Assembly (NCBI GenBank): GCA_028277515.1
Contig: JANQGC010000153.1
Span: 1-42,435, forward strand
Length of the DNA: 42,435 nucleotides
Direction of reading: 5' to 3'
Origin: Anaerolineae bacterium
Lineage (GTDB): Bacteria; Chloroflexota; Anaerolineae; Promineifilales; Promineifilaceae
Part shown: positions 7,096 to 16,171 of the stretch, in pieces
Layout of the letters: every line of letters begins with the position of its first letter
Position numbering within the stretch: the stretch's first letter is position 1
Made by a program: the position numbers and the translations under genes
The notes under the pieces: model-generated
The model's database searches: none
Seen by the model: the letters and a program-made list of their open reading frames with translations, nothing else
What the model was told of the DNA's origin: nothing

Positions 7096-8913
7096 ATGAG
7101 CAGTAGAAGACCTTCATTCGCCCGACCATTCTTGTTTATATTCATTCTATTTCTTGGATTAATGCTTATTAGTTGCTCGGCGCAAGCGCCAGCCCCGGTC
7201 AGTGAAGTGACTGATGCTGAAACAAGCGCCGATGAGGGTGCTGAGCAAGGTTCAGATGTGGAGGAGCCTGAGGCTGAAGATGAAGCCCCTCCTGAAGAAG
7301 TCTCTTCTGATGAAGAAACAATAGAAGAAACTCCAGACGAAGAAACAATGGAAGATGACAGCTCGACCTTTACTGAGGATCGGTTAGTCCCGGATATTCG
7401 CTTTGTCATCCCAGGTGCTAACTATGATCCAATACGTTTCGAATCAGGTCAGCTTATTGCCAACGAATGGGAAAAGTTGGGTTTGAATGTTAATGTGGAG
7501 GCCATAGGCGATTTTTCGGCGTTGGCTGCTATTCTGGGAGAGGACCCACATGATGATTTCAATGCCTTCATTTCAGGTTATGTAAGCCGCCCCGAACGAC
7601 TTGATCCTGACGTCTTGCTTTATCGACCATTCCACTGTTCTGGTGTGGAAACTGGTGTGAACTACCAAGGTTACTGCAACCCGGACTATGATGCTGTGGT
7701 TGACGCGCAGCGCTCAGAGATGGATGTGGATACGCGTAAAGATCTTGTCTTTGAAGCTCAGGAAATATTGGCTGAGGACGTACCCGCCCAGGCGCTCTAT
7801 CATGTCAACGAGATCCATGCATACAATAATCGATTATTTGACAATGTTACCCCTATGATGGGGCAGGGTCTTTGGAATTTCTGGTCGCTGCTCAGTACAG
7901 AGCCAACCGCTGACCAGACTACTTTACGTGTGGGGCAGGCCTGGGATATTGATACCTTGAATCCATTTGCTCCAACGGGCGGTGGTAATATTGAAACGAT
8001 GCGCCTAATCCATGATATGCTCGCTCGTGTCGCTCCAGACGGCAGCGCCGTGCCTTGGGCTGCTGAAAGCTGGGAGGTTGTTGATGATACGACGATCAAT
8101 GTCAAGCTGCGTGAAGATATGACCTGGCATGATGGGGAGCCGGTGACGGCCGATGATGTCAAGTTCAGCTATGATGTGCAAAAAGAGCAGGGAGCGGAAA
8201 TCTATATCCCCTTCTTGGATCCCATTGAGGAAATCGAAGTGGTTGATGACTATAACCTCGTTTTCCACCTGGTCGAGCCTTATCCAGCGCTGTTCCAGGC
8301 CACATTCGCCCAGATACTTCTTTTGCCGGAGCGTAATTGGGGTGAGATTGATGGCAGCCTGGTTGATTACCAGGTTGACACGATTATAGGCAGTGGGCCA
8401 TTCAAATTCGACGAATGGCTCCCTGGCCAGGAGATCCGTCTAATCCGCAATGACGATCACTTCCAGGCCCCAAATGTGGATGGCTTGACCCAAGTTGTCT
8501 ATGCCAACCCGGATGCTATATTCCTAGGTCTTATTAATGAAGAGGTGCACATGCATGATCGCCGCCTGCTGCCTATTCAGATCGAGCAGTTAGGAGACTA
8601 TAGCCACCTGACCGAGATTACGCAGCCTGACTTTGGTGTCTACTACATTGGTTACAATATGCGCGTTCCACCCTTTGACGATGACGCATTTCGCCGAGCG
8701 ATTGCTCATACCATTCCTAAGGAGACCATTGTTGATATCCTGCTGGATGGATATGGTGAGGCCGGACGTGGCTTCATCGCCCCTGCCAATGCCTTCTGGC
8801 ATGACTTAACTGTCGAGCCAATTCCTTACGACACAGAAGCCGCTTTGCAGCTTCTACAAGATGCAGGCTATGAGATTGGACCTGATGGCCGACTATATAT
8901 GCCTGCAGAATAA
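7096..8913 (+). CDS. Dpp/Opp-type ABC transporter substrate-binding lipoprotein, apparently circularly permuted
   Basis: A 605-residue family-5 solute-binding protein. Residues 1-27 form a lipoprotein signal with the lipobox LISC (Cys27). Residues 30-95 are an extremely acidic Ser/Thr/Glu linker. The order of the binding fold is odd. Residues 99-267 (GQLIANEWEKLGLNV, then NYQGYCNPDYDAVVDAQRS, then ALYHVNEIHAYN) correspond to what is normally the C-terminal third of the family. Residues 275-605 (TLRVGQAWDIDTLNPFAP, TWHDGEPVTADDVKFSYD, AFRRAIAHTI, ending ALQLLQDAGYEIGPDGRLY) correspond to the normal N-terminal two thirds. All parts seem present, only reordered. The ATG at 7096 has GAGGAG upstream. 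It is the first gene of the importer arm. Confidence 0.88.
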   Translation: MSSRRPSFARPFLFIFILFLGLMLISCSAQAPAPVSEVTDAETSADEGAEQGSDVEEPEAEDEAPPEEVSSDEETIEETPDEETMEDDSSTFTEDRLVPDIRFVIPGANYDPIRFESGQLIANEWEKLGLNVNVEAIGDFSALAAILGEDPHDDFNAFISGYVSRPERLDPDVLLYRPFHCSGVETGVNYQGYCNPDYDAVVDAQRSEMDVDTRKDLVFEAQEILAEDVPAQALYHVNEIHAYNNRLFDNVTPMMGQGLWNFWSLLSTEPTADQTTLRVGQAWDIDTLNPFAPTGGGNIETMRLIHDMLARVAPDGSAVPWAAESWEVVDDTTINVKLREDMTWHDGEPVTADDVKFSYDVQKEQGAEIYIPFLDPIEEIEVVDDYNLVFHLVEPYPALFQATFAQILLLPERNWGEIDGSLVDYQVDTIIGSGPFKFDEWLPGQEIRLIRNDDHFQAPNVDGLTQVVYANPDAIFLGLINEEVHMHDRRLLPIQIEQLGDYSHLTEITQPDFGVYYIGYNMRVPPFDDDAFRRAIAHTIPKETIVDILLDGYGEAGRGFIAPANAFWHDLTVEPIPYDTEAALQLLQDAGYEIGPDGRLYMPAE

Positions 8914-8927
8914 ACACAAGTATTTGG

Positions 8928-8965
8928 CAGCCAGGTGACAGTGCCAAGTGTGGTTCACCTGGCTG
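8928..8965 (+). promoter_or_regulatory. Hairpin after the binding-protein gene
   Basis: CAGCCAGGTGA (8928-8938) pairs perfectly with TCACCTGGCTG (8955-8965) over a 16-base loop. No T run follows, so it is less likely a full terminator than a stabilising or attenuating hairpin. Such structures after the binding-protein gene commonly keep that transcript more abundant than the downstream enzyme and permease genes. Confidence 0.55.
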
Positions 8966-9084
8966 CCTCCTTACGAAACAAACACTTATAAATTTGCTCC
9001 CGTAAATAGAGAACCGGCCTTTGGGGGAGGCTTCCTCTTGGGTCGAATGTAATAGCCCACGATAACTTTTTGGAGGAACTATAA

Positions 9085-10212
9085 ATGAAAATAATTGCAG
9101 CCGAAGTACAGTCAACCAAGATTCCCGTCGTACGTCTACATCAGATGGCAATCGGTACAACCTATCACCAAGAGAATGTCATCGTCAAGTTGATTTCTGA
9201 TGAAGGACTCATCGGTATTGGCGAAGCACCTCATATGGTCGGACATTCGCAATTAGGTGAGACGCCAGATACCGTTCGAGTCGTGCTGCGAACGAGATTG
9301 ATCCCTGCCATTATCGGGCAAGATCCATTTAACCAGGAAGCTCTTACCACCTTACTTGATCGCACAGTTCCCGGCAACCAGCGCGCCAAAGGGGCATTGA
9401 TTATGGCCGTTTACGATCTGGCTGGCCAGGCTCTTGAAACGCCGGTCTATAATCTATTGGGTGGACTGGTGCGTGAAAGGGTGCCCTTGAGCTGGTCGTT
9501 GCCTATCGTTGAGGTCAAAGAAGTAGTCGAAGAAGGCCTGCAAATGGTAGAGCGCGGCTGGCATATTCTCAAGGTCAAGGTCGGCCGTTCTGATCCGGCT
9601 ATGGATGTCGAGGTCGTACGGACGCTACGTGACGCGGTTGGAGATGATATTAGCATCCGCGTTGACGCCAATCAAGCCTACGATGTTAAGACCGCCCATT
9701 GGGTTCTCAACCAGATGTTGCCCTACAAATTAGATTTCTTTGAGCAACCTGTTCATCGAGATAACTTCGAGGGCATGGTAGAAGTCACCCGCCAGTCACC
9801 AATCATGACTATGGCAGATGAGTCAGCGAAATCCCCAGAAGCTCTTGCTGCTATCGCCCGGCATCGCGCTGCGGATTCTGTTAGTATTTACATCATCGGT
9901 CCCGGAGGTTTCGTTAAATCGAAAAAGATGGCGGCCATTGCTGAAGCTTTTCGTATGCCGGCCTACGTGGGTGGCGCGTTGGAAGGTATCGTAGGTGCAG
10001 CAGCGGGCTTGCATTTTGCTGCTTCTAGCCCAGCTGTCAGCCTCGGCTGTGAAGTAAGTGGACAATTTCTAATGGCCGATGATCTCGGTAAGCAGGCTTT
10101 AGAGATGGAAGATGGTGCGTTGGTTGTACCAACTGGTCCAGGACTCGGCGTTGAACTTGATGAGAAAAAATTGGACGCTTATCGTATTGGTGATGTTGAA
10201 AGCTTCAAGTAG
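9085..10212 (+). CDS. Enolase-superfamily enzyme, mandelate racemase / muconate lactonizing type
   Basis: A 375-residue protein with an N-terminal capping domain and a C-terminal barrel. The first catalytic strand has KVK (Lys163, Lys165). The Mg ligands are Asp194 (RVDANQ), Glu220 (FEQP) and Asp245 or Glu246 (ADES). In muconate-lactonizing and dipeptide-epimerase members a second catalytic Lys ends the sixth strand; here the aligned position is Tyr269 (VSIYIIGPGG). The reaction starts with removal of a proton next to a carboxylate; the product is unknown. Plausible roles are an epimerase, racemase or dehydratase acting on the imported amino-acid derivative. A GGAGG lies 8-9 bases before the ATG. 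It lies between the binding protein and the permeases. Confidence 0.87.
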   Translation: MKIIAAEVQSTKIPVVRLHQMAIGTTYHQENVIVKLISDEGLIGIGEAPHMVGHSQLGETPDTVRVVLRTRLIPAIIGQDPFNQEALTTLLDRTVPGNQRAKGALIMAVYDLAGQALETPVYNLLGGLVRERVPLSWSLPIVEVKEVVEEGLQMVERGWHILKVKVGRSDPAMDVEVVRTLRDAVGDDISIRVDANQAYDVKTAHWVLNQMLPYKLDFFEQPVHRDNFEGMVEVTRQSPIMTMADESAKSPEALAAIARHRAADSVSIYIIGPGGFVKSKKMAAIAEAFRMPAYVGGALEGIVGAAAGLHFAASSPAVSLGCEVSGQFLMADDLGKQALEMEDGALVVPTGPGLGVELDEKKLDAYRIGDVESFK

Positions 10213-10354
10213 TTATTTAAGCCTAAGCTCAGTGTGCTATGTCTGAAACAGAAGCCACAAGTGCCTGGATAAAAGATACGATGGGAGTAATTTCCGAACT
10301 CCGTCCCTGATATGAACAATTTAATTGTAGCAATTAAAAACAAGTGGAACTGAA

Positions 10355-11335
10355 ATGACGGGATTTCGTGCCTATTTAATTCGCCGGATATTCTACAGCA
10401 TCATCACGGTATTGGTAATAGCTACATTGATTTTTCTGCTTTTTCGGGCGATTCCAGGCGATCCCACATCCCTGATCGTTGACCCAACCTTTCCTGAGGA
10501 TGTCCGAGAGGAAATGCTGCGCCGTTTCGGCCTGGATAAGTCAATTTGGCAACAATATCTATTCTATATGGGGAATATGTTTCGTGGCGACTTAGGTGTC
10601 TCTTTCTTTTCTAGACGGCCGGTGCTGACCGAACTGGGTGATCATGCACTTAATACGTTAGTGTTGGCACTGGCAGCTTTTCTCTTTGCCTATCCTATTG
10701 GCATCGCTGGCGGAGCGTACCTGGCTACAAGGCGTGGTAAAACTGTTGACTCACTTGGTATTTCAATTGCGCTTTTTTTTCGATCCGCGCCGATTTTTTG
10801 GGTAGGTATGATTGCTATCACATTTTTCTCGTTTAATCTAGGGTGGCTACCTCATTCTGGGATGCGCTCAATTGGCTACGAAGCCTCAAATGCTTTCGAA
10901 ACATTCTTCAGTGTGGACTTCCTGCAACATTTGCTACTGCCTGCCGTCGTTGCCGGCCTTTATTTTGCGGCACTGCCACTTTTACTTACCCGTAACACTA
11001 TGCTCGACGTACTTGATGAAGATTTTATCGACCTGACGCGTGCAAAAGGCCTCAGAGAACGCAAAATTATCACCCATCACGCACTCCGTAATGCCATTTT
11101 GCCCGTTGTAACTGCGGCGGCTGTTTACATTGGTCTGGCCCTGGGCGGCATCGCCGTCATCGAGGTTGTATTCTCTTGGCCCGGACTGGGACGCGAAATC
11201 GTGCAAGCCGTGTCGCGCCGCGACTTTCCAGTCGCACAAGGCGCTTTTCTCCTGTTGGCGATCATGGTTTCAGTCATGAATCTCATTGCTGATATTACTT
11301 ATGCTTATCTCGATCCACGAATCACGTACAATTAA
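10355..11335 (+). CDS. ABC transporter permease, DppB/OppB type
   Basis: A 326-residue inner-membrane protein with the family start YLIRRIFYSIITVLVIATLIF and IPGDP near residue 42. It has about six membrane helices and the cytoplasmic coupling segment DFIDLTRAKGLRERKIITHHALRN, which contacts the ATPases. It pairs with the next gene, from which it is separated by 18 bases. Together they form the channel for the peptide- or opine-like substrate delivered by the lipoprotein at 7096-8913. It starts with ATG after a weak AAGTGGAA ribosome site. Confidence 0.93.
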   Translation: MTGFRAYLIRRIFYSIITVLVIATLIFLLFRAIPGDPTSLIVDPTFPEDVREEMLRRFGLDKSIWQQYLFYMGNMFRGDLGVSFFSRRPVLTELGDHALNTLVLALAAFLFAYPIGIAGGAYLATRRGKTVDSLGISIALFFRSAPIFWVGMIAITFFSFNLGWLPHSGMRSIGYEASNAFETFFSVDFLQHLLLPAVVAGLYFAALPLLLTRNTMLDVLDEDFIDLTRAKGLRERKIITHHALRNAILPVVTAAAVYIGLALGGIAVIEVVFSWPGLGREIVQAVSRRDFPVAQGAFLLLAIMVSVMNLIADITYAYLDPRITYN

Positions 11336-11353
11336 TCAAAAGAGGTCAGATTA

Positions 11354-12205
11354 ATGGGCACAATTCGACAAGCGATTTTCTCCGACAAGCTTGCCGTATT
11401 TGGCATTGTTGTCCTTCTCATTTACTTGATGATGGCCCTCTTTGCCCCGCAGATAGCCCCATATGATCCTCAGGAAATTCTAACCGATCCGAATACGGGC
11501 TTACCGGCCAAGTTCGTGCCTCCCTCATTAACCTACTATTTTGGCACGAACAATCTAGCACGTGACATTTTTAGTCAAGTTGTCTACGGGAGCCGCGTGG
11601 CTCTCATTGTCGGGTTTGTCTCGGCTTTGACCGTTACATTTATTGGTGCAAATGTAGGACTTATCGCTGGTCACTTCGGTGGGCGCACGGATGATTTTTT
11701 AATGCGCGTAGTCGATGTTGCCTACTCCATCCCTTTTGAGCCTTTTGCTATCCTTCTGGTGGCTCTACTGACACCCAGTATTACCAACCTGATTATCGCT
11801 ATGGTTGTTATCATGTGGCGCGCACCGGCACGCGTCGTGCGTGCACAAACATTGTCTCTGTCGCAGCGGCCGTATGTAAAGGCTGCTCGTGTTGCCGGAG
11901 CATCCAAATTTCGTATTCTCTATGTTAATATCGCCCCAAATGTCCTGCCTATTATCTTACTCTACATACCAGTGACTGTGGGTTGGGCTATCATCGCTGA
12001 AGCCAGTCTGAGCTTCCTCGGGTTTGGTGATCCACGCTTGATTAGCTGGGGCGGTATTCTACAAACCGCGTTTACCAGTGGTGCGATGCGCATTGCCTGG
12101 TGGTGGACATTGGCTCCGGGGTTTTCTATTGTGCTCGTTGTCATATCTGTGTTTTTCATCAGCCGTGCACTGGAGCCGCTCGCGAATCCAACCTTATGGG
12201 ATTGA
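11354..12205 (+). CDS. ABC transporter permease, DppC/OppC type
   Basis: A 283-residue inner-membrane permease. The N-terminal helix is followed by the periplasmic APYDPQEI segment and FGTNNLARDIFSQVVYGSR, both typical of the DppC family. The EAA-type coupling loop PYVKAARVAGASKFRI and the end SLSFLGFGDPRLISWG follow. It has about six membrane helices. AGAGG precedes the ATG. The stop is almost fused to the start of the first ATPase gene (two bases between), consistent with one operon. Confidence 0.93.
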   Translation: MGTIRQAIFSDKLAVFGIVVLLIYLMMALFAPQIAPYDPQEILTDPNTGLPAKFVPPSLTYYFGTNNLARDIFSQVVYGSRVALIVGFVSALTVTFIGANVGLIAGHFGGRTDDFLMRVVDVAYSIPFEPFAILLVALLTPSITNLIIAMVVIMWRAPARVVRAQTLSLSQRPYVKAARVAGASKFRILYVNIAPNVLPIILLYIPVTVGWAIIAEASLSFLGFGDPRLISWGGILQTAFTSGAMRIAWWWTLAPGFSIVLVVISVFFISRALEPLANPTLWD

Positions 12206-12207
12206 TT

Positions 12208-13236
12208 ATGGCTGAAGCACTTCTTAAAGTAGACGATCTATGCGTACAATATCGTGGCGAACCACCCGTTCAAGCGGTAGATGGGGTGACCTTTACACTT
12301 GAGCCAGGGATGAACCTGGGGTTGGTTGGAGAATCTGGTTGCGGCAAGACGACGACCGCGAGGGCTTTGATTCGGCTTTTGCCTAAAAGTGGCTCCATAA
12401 CCGGTGGCCAAGTGTTCTGGCAAGGCAAGGAGATCACCCGGATTTCCCAGCCAGAAATGAATCTAATTCGCTGGAAGGAAATAGCCTTTGTTCCCCAAAG
12501 TGCAATGAACAGCTTGGATCCTGTTTATCGGCTTCGCGACCAGATTATTGAGGCTATTTTAACCCATGAGCCTATACCTAAAAAAGAAGCAGCCCAGCGT
12601 GCCGAAAAGCTCTGCACACTGGTGGGAATCGATCCGGCGCGGCTGAATGATTATCCGCACCAACTCAGCGGTGGGATGAAACAGCGCTTGGTCATTGCCA
12701 TGGCCCTGTCTTTGAATCCTCGCTTGGTCATCGCTGATGAGCCCACTACAGCCCTTGACGTCATCGTACAAGATCGCATCTTGCAACAGATAATCGAGCT
12801 GCAAGCCCAGTTTGGGTTTGCCATGATCTATATCTCGCATGACATTGGCGTCATATCTGAGACCTGCCAGTATGTGGCTGTTATGTACGCTGGAAAAATT
12901 GTTGAATATGGTCCAGTAATAGAAGTATTCAAGCGACCATCGCATCCTTATACAATGGGCTTAAAGAATGCCTTTCCCGACCTTCGCCAGCCTAAACAAC
13001 TCGTTTCTCTACCTGGACACCCACCACGCTTGAATCCGCCTCCCTCGGGATGTCGTTTTGCCCCGCGCTGTCCATTTGCGACTGATCTCTGTTTGGAGCA
13101 AGATCCGCTTCTGCATAATGTAGATGACCGGCACGCTTCCGCCTGCCATTATGTAGATCGCGCCTCAATATTTCGCATTGATGCACAGAGCCATGAGACC
13201 TGGAGACGCCCGATTGAGGATGAAAACCAAGACTAA
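12208..13236 (+). CDS. ABC transporter ATP-binding protein, DppD/OppD type
   Basis: A 342-residue ATPase. It shows Walker A GESGCGKTT, Q-loop FVPQSAMNSLDP, signature LSGGMKQR, Walker B LVIADEPTTALD and the switch His in YISHD. The C-terminal oligopeptide-transporter domain carries the Cys-rich CRFAPRCPFATDLC segment and a later ACH; in studied homologues these four Cys bind an iron-sulfur cluster. I place the start at 12208, where the encoded protein begins at a standard N-terminus; an ATG at 12196 would overlap the permease gene. It powers import together with the next ATPase. Confidence 0.92.
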   Translation: MAEALLKVDDLCVQYRGEPPVQAVDGVTFTLEPGMNLGLVGESGCGKTTTARALIRLLPKSGSITGGQVFWQGKEITRISQPEMNLIRWKEIAFVPQSAMNSLDPVYRLRDQIIEAILTHEPIPKKEAAQRAEKLCTLVGIDPARLNDYPHQLSGGMKQRLVIAMALSLNPRLVIADEPTTALDVIVQDRILQQIIELQAQFGFAMIYISHDIGVISETCQYVAVMYAGKIVEYGPVIEVFKRPSHPYTMGLKNAFPDLRQPKQLVSLPGHPPRLNPPPSGCRFAPRCPFATDLCLEQDPLLHNVDDRHASACHYVDRASIFRIDAQSHETWRRPIEDENQD

Positions 13237-13250
13237 CCAAAGGAAAGTGG

Positions 13251-14294
13251 ATGAGAGTTATGACTGTTCCTGAGCCAGCTGCAGCACAACCTCTGTTAGA
13301 AGTACGCGATCTTCGGAAATGGTACCCTGTAAACAGCGGCATGTTTTCTACGCTGTTTAGTCGACAGACCCGGTATGTAAAAGCTGTGGATGGCATCGAC
13401 CTGATCTTGAAACGCGGCGAAATTGTTGGCATTGTTGGTGAAAGTGGTTCTGGCAAAAGTACCTTAGGTGAGCTTGTTGTACGCTTGCAGGAACCAACTG
13501 GTGGCAATATCTTATTCGATGGCACAAGTATAACTGAACAAGGCAGTGCTGACCTCAAGCGTTTTCGCCGGATGGCTCAGGTCATATTTCAGGATCCATA
13601 TGCCACCCTGAACCCCCGCTTCGATGTGAGGCGCACGATTGCCGAGCCTCTCATTGTCAATGGTGTTCGCCAACCCCAGGAACAGCAGACACGCATCGAA
13701 CTGGCCTTGCAACGATCAGGATTGAATCCTGACGAGGCATTGCTAAATGCATACCCGCATAAACTAAGTGGCGGTCAACGGCAGCGGGTGGCTATTGCCA
13801 GGGCTATTGTACTTGAGCCAAAGCTGCTCATTGCTGATGAACCGGTTTCTATGCTTGATGTATCTGTGCGCAGCGGCATTCTCAACTTGCTTTCACAATT
13901 ACGTTCTGACCTGGGAATTTCCATTCTATTCATTTCCCACGATCTCTCCACCGTACAATACTTATGCAACCGCTTAGCAATTATGTATCTCGGGCGAATC
14001 ATGGAAATCGGACCTACGGAACGGATTATCGAGCACGCTTATCATCCCTACTCACGTGCCCTGTTAAATGCCGTGCCGGTCGTTGACCCGGAAAAGAAGC
14101 GTCAACGCACTGACATTAACGAAGAGCCGTCGGACGCTACGAATCTACCGCAAGGCTGCCGCTTTGCAAACCGTTGTGCATTTGTAACAAAGGCCTGCCA
14201 GGAAAAGGAACCGATTCTTGAACCGCTTCAGGTAGAGCACTTCGCCCGTTGCATACATCCACGCTATGAGCCAATGTGGACCGAGATTGATTAA
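13251..14294 (+). CDS. ABC transporter ATP-binding protein, DppF/OppF type
   Basis: A 347-residue ATPase. It has Walker A GESGSGKST, Q-loop VIFQDPYATLNPR, signature LSGGQRQR, Walker B LLIADEPVSMLD, switch His in FISHD and the C-terminal CRFANRCAFVTKAC segment. The N-terminal ~40-residue region with KWYPVN is the OppF hallmark. The ATG at 13251 has AGGA six bases upstream; an in-frame ATG at 13260 is an alternative. It completes a five-component importer with the lipoprotein, two permeases and the other ATPase. Confidence 0.92.
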   Translation: MRVMTVPEPAAAQPLLEVRDLRKWYPVNSGMFSTLFSRQTRYVKAVDGIDLILKRGEIVGIVGESGSGKSTLGELVVRLQEPTGGNILFDGTSITEQGSADLKRFRRMAQVIFQDPYATLNPRFDVRRTIAEPLIVNGVRQPQEQQTRIELALQRSGLNPDEALLNAYPHKLSGGQRQRVAIARAIVLEPKLLIADEPVSMLDVSVRSGILNLLSQLRSDLGISILFISHDLSTVQYLCNRLAIMYLGRIMEIGPTERIIEHAYHPYSRALLNAVPVVDPEKKRQRTDINEEPSDATNLPQGCRFANRCAFVTKACQEKEPILEPLQVEHFARCIHPRYEPMWTEID

Positions 14295-14333
14295 TAGAAA
14301 TTGTAACTAAATTAAATATAAAGGAACAAGATC

Positions 14334-14711
14334 GTGATAAAACATCGAGTCAGTACATCAAAAGTTGCCAAACCAACAAACCCATTTTCCTTGGGAATCA
14401 AATCAAACAACCTGCTTTTTACATCAGGCCAAGTAGGGAAAAATCAAGATGGTGAGATTGTTCCGGGTTTTGAGGCACAGGTAGAGCAAGCCATGCAGAA
14501 TTTACAGGTCATTATTGAAGCCGGTGGGTCAACGATGGATGCCATTCTCAAGATCACCATATTTGTAACCGATATTAGCAAAATGCCTCTGCTAAATTCG
14601 GTATATAAACGTTACTTTCCTGGGGATTTTCCTGCCCGCTCAACGGTTGAAGTAAGCGGTCTAGGACTGGGAGCAGAGGTCGAAATTGAAGCGATCGCTG
14701 CGGTTGGTTAG
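14334..14711 (+). CDS. RidA-family protein (reactive imine/enamine deaminase)
   Basis: A 125-residue protein covering the whole RidA/YjgF fold. It contains NLLFTSGQVG at residues 25-34 and the conserved Arg in FPARSTVEV, which binds the carboxylate of the substrate, followed by EIEAIAAV. RidA proteins hydrolyse 2-aminoacrylate and related imines to 2-oxo acids and ammonia. Its place right after the ABC genes and near an opine-type dehydrogenase suggests that it clears imine intermediates made by the pathway. The start is GTG with AAGGAA upstream. Confidence 0.9.
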   Translation: MIKHRVSTSKVAKPTNPFSLGIKSNNLLFTSGQVGKNQDGEIVPGFEAQVEQAMQNLQVIIEAGGSTMDAILKITIFVTDISKMPLLNSVYKRYFPGDFPARSTVEVSGLGLGAEVEIEAIAAVG

Positions 14712-14789
14712 TATCTTCTATCTTAATTCCGGTCTAATATAAGAATTAGCACGCACATCCAGCTGGGCAACCTGAGGAGGGTTGCCTTA

Positions 14790-16049
14790 ATGAAGCGTTG
14801 TTATTTTGGAATTCTGCCGGCCATGTTAGAAGCACTTCACAAGAACGATTGGCTGGTAATTGTCTGCTTTGCCGGTTTTTTGTCCTCATTTGGAATGGGA
14901 CTCACCAATCCCGTTCTATCGCTCTACGCTAAAGGGTTCAACGTCAGCACTTCTTTAGTAGGTGTTTTTATTACGACCTTTGCCTTAGGTCGTGTCATCG
15001 TTACCATACCAGCCGGACGAGCGGCCGATCGCTGGGGCCGCCAAAAACTACTACTCTTAGGGACCTTAATCGTGTTTTTTGGCTCTTTTGGACTCAGTAC
15101 CGCCTCAAATTTTCCTGAACTGCTTGTTTTCCGCTCTATTCAGGGAGTTGGTTCCGCATTCTATATGTCAGCTATTCTACTTGTAATTGCCGACAGAGCC
15201 ACTCCCAAAGAACGTGGGCGAAGCAACGGTGCCTTCCAAAGCAGCGTATTATTTGGATTAACGATATCACCAGTAATTGGGGGGGTAATTGCCAATGAGT
15301 TTGGCATACGAGCACCTTTCTACACCCATTCAATCTTTTCCATTTTCCTTATATTTTTTATCTGGCGCTGGTTCCCCAAAGGGTATACCCGGCGCTCTTA
15401 CTCCTCAGACCATCAGACCAATAAATGCTCGCAACCTTTGTCACATCGTTCTCTCATTTGGTCGCTTTTATCTGACCGCAAATTCCTATTGATTTCATTG
15501 GTAGCCTTCATGATCTTCGTTGTCCGCGCTGGTTCACGCGATACCATTATTCCGCTGCTGGGAACCGAGGCTTTGGGTTTGACGACCAAGGACCTTGGGT
15601 TGCTCTTTACTTTGATTGGCCTATTTAACCTAGTGGCAATTCCTATAGCGGGTTGGGTAACGGACCATGTAGGCCGAAAACCAACTGTTGTGACCGGCCT
15701 TGTTTTTATGGGTGTGTCGTTGTGGATTCTTTTGGCAGCACCTAATTATCTGATCTTTATGGCTGGGGCGCTCTTCTTGGGCTTGGGCAAGGGTTTCTCC
15801 GAACCATCATCCATTGTTTATCTTACTGACATCACTCCGCGCCAGCATTTTGGTGGTTCTTTTGGCCTCTTTCTAACCTTACGCGATCTCGGACTCTTTG
15901 TAGGACCGGTGTTTTTAGGATGGTTGGCTGATACCTACAGTTTACGTCTCCCACTCATTGTAAATGCTGTTGCATTGTTTGTAACGGCTATCCTGTTCGT
16001 TATGTTTGCAAAAGAGACACTGCAAAAAATATCTTCAAGTGTTAAGTAA
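14790..16049 (+). CDS. MFS transporter (12-helix major facilitator)
   Basis: A 419-residue membrane protein with two six-helix halves. Motif A of the superfamily is visible as GRAADRWGRQ after helix 2 and repeated in the second half as GWVTDHVGRKP. The substrate is unknown. As the last gene of the rightward arm it may export a pathway product or take up a related compound. GAGGAGG lies nine bases before the ATG; an in-frame ATG at 14823 is possible. The stop codon lies inside the left end of a hairpin-forming repeat (16042-16134). Confidence 0.9.
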   Translation: MKRCYFGILPAMLEALHKNDWLVIVCFAGFLSSFGMGLTNPVLSLYAKGFNVSTSLVGVFITTFALGRVIVTIPAGRAADRWGRQKLLLLGTLIVFFGSFGLSTASNFPELLVFRSIQGVGSAFYMSAILLVIADRATPKERGRSNGAFQSSVLFGLTISPVIGGVIANEFGIRAPFYTHSIFSIFLIFFIWRWFPKGYTRRSYSSDHQTNKCSQPLSHRSLIWSLLSDRKFLLISLVAFMIFVVRAGSRDTIIPLLGTEALGLTTKDLGLLFTLIGLFNLVAIPIAGWVTDHVGRKPTVVTGLVFMGVSLWILLAAPNYLIFMAGALFLGLGKGFSEPSSIVYLTDITPRQHFGGSFGLFLTLRDLGLFVGPVFLGWLADTYSLRLPLIVNAVALFVTAILFVMFAKETLQKISSSVK

Positions 16050-16134
16050 ATATTCGAAAGATTTGTCAATTTTTTCTGTGGAATTTCCAGAGGTACAAGA
16101 AAAAAATTGACAAATCTAATGCAAAAACACTTAA
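16042..16134. repeat. MITE-like hairpin element, copy A
   Basis: A ~93-base element bounded by TTAAGT and ACTTAA. The inner inverted repeats are AGATTTGTCAATTTTT (16059-16074) and AAAAATTGACAAATCT (16102-16117), a perfect 16-base stem around a 27-base loop. The second copy is at 41081-41175. Its outer arms match this copy in inverted orientation (17/17 and 15/17 bases), but its loop reads the same way on the plus strand. TTAAGTAAA occurs at both ends of this copy (16042-16050 and 16131-16139) and may be a target duplication. No transposase is present nearby. The hairpin could also act as a terminator for the MFS gene. Confidence 0.7.
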
Positions 16135-16171
16135 GTAAAATCACATGTTGGTAATGGTTTTACGGGGTTCG

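Noticed and set aside
7041..7409. A Ser-rich open frame antisense to the start of the binding-protein gene
   Set aside because: It is the reverse of the acidic Glu/Asp linker codons; the sense frame has a lipobox, a ribosome site and a recognised fold.
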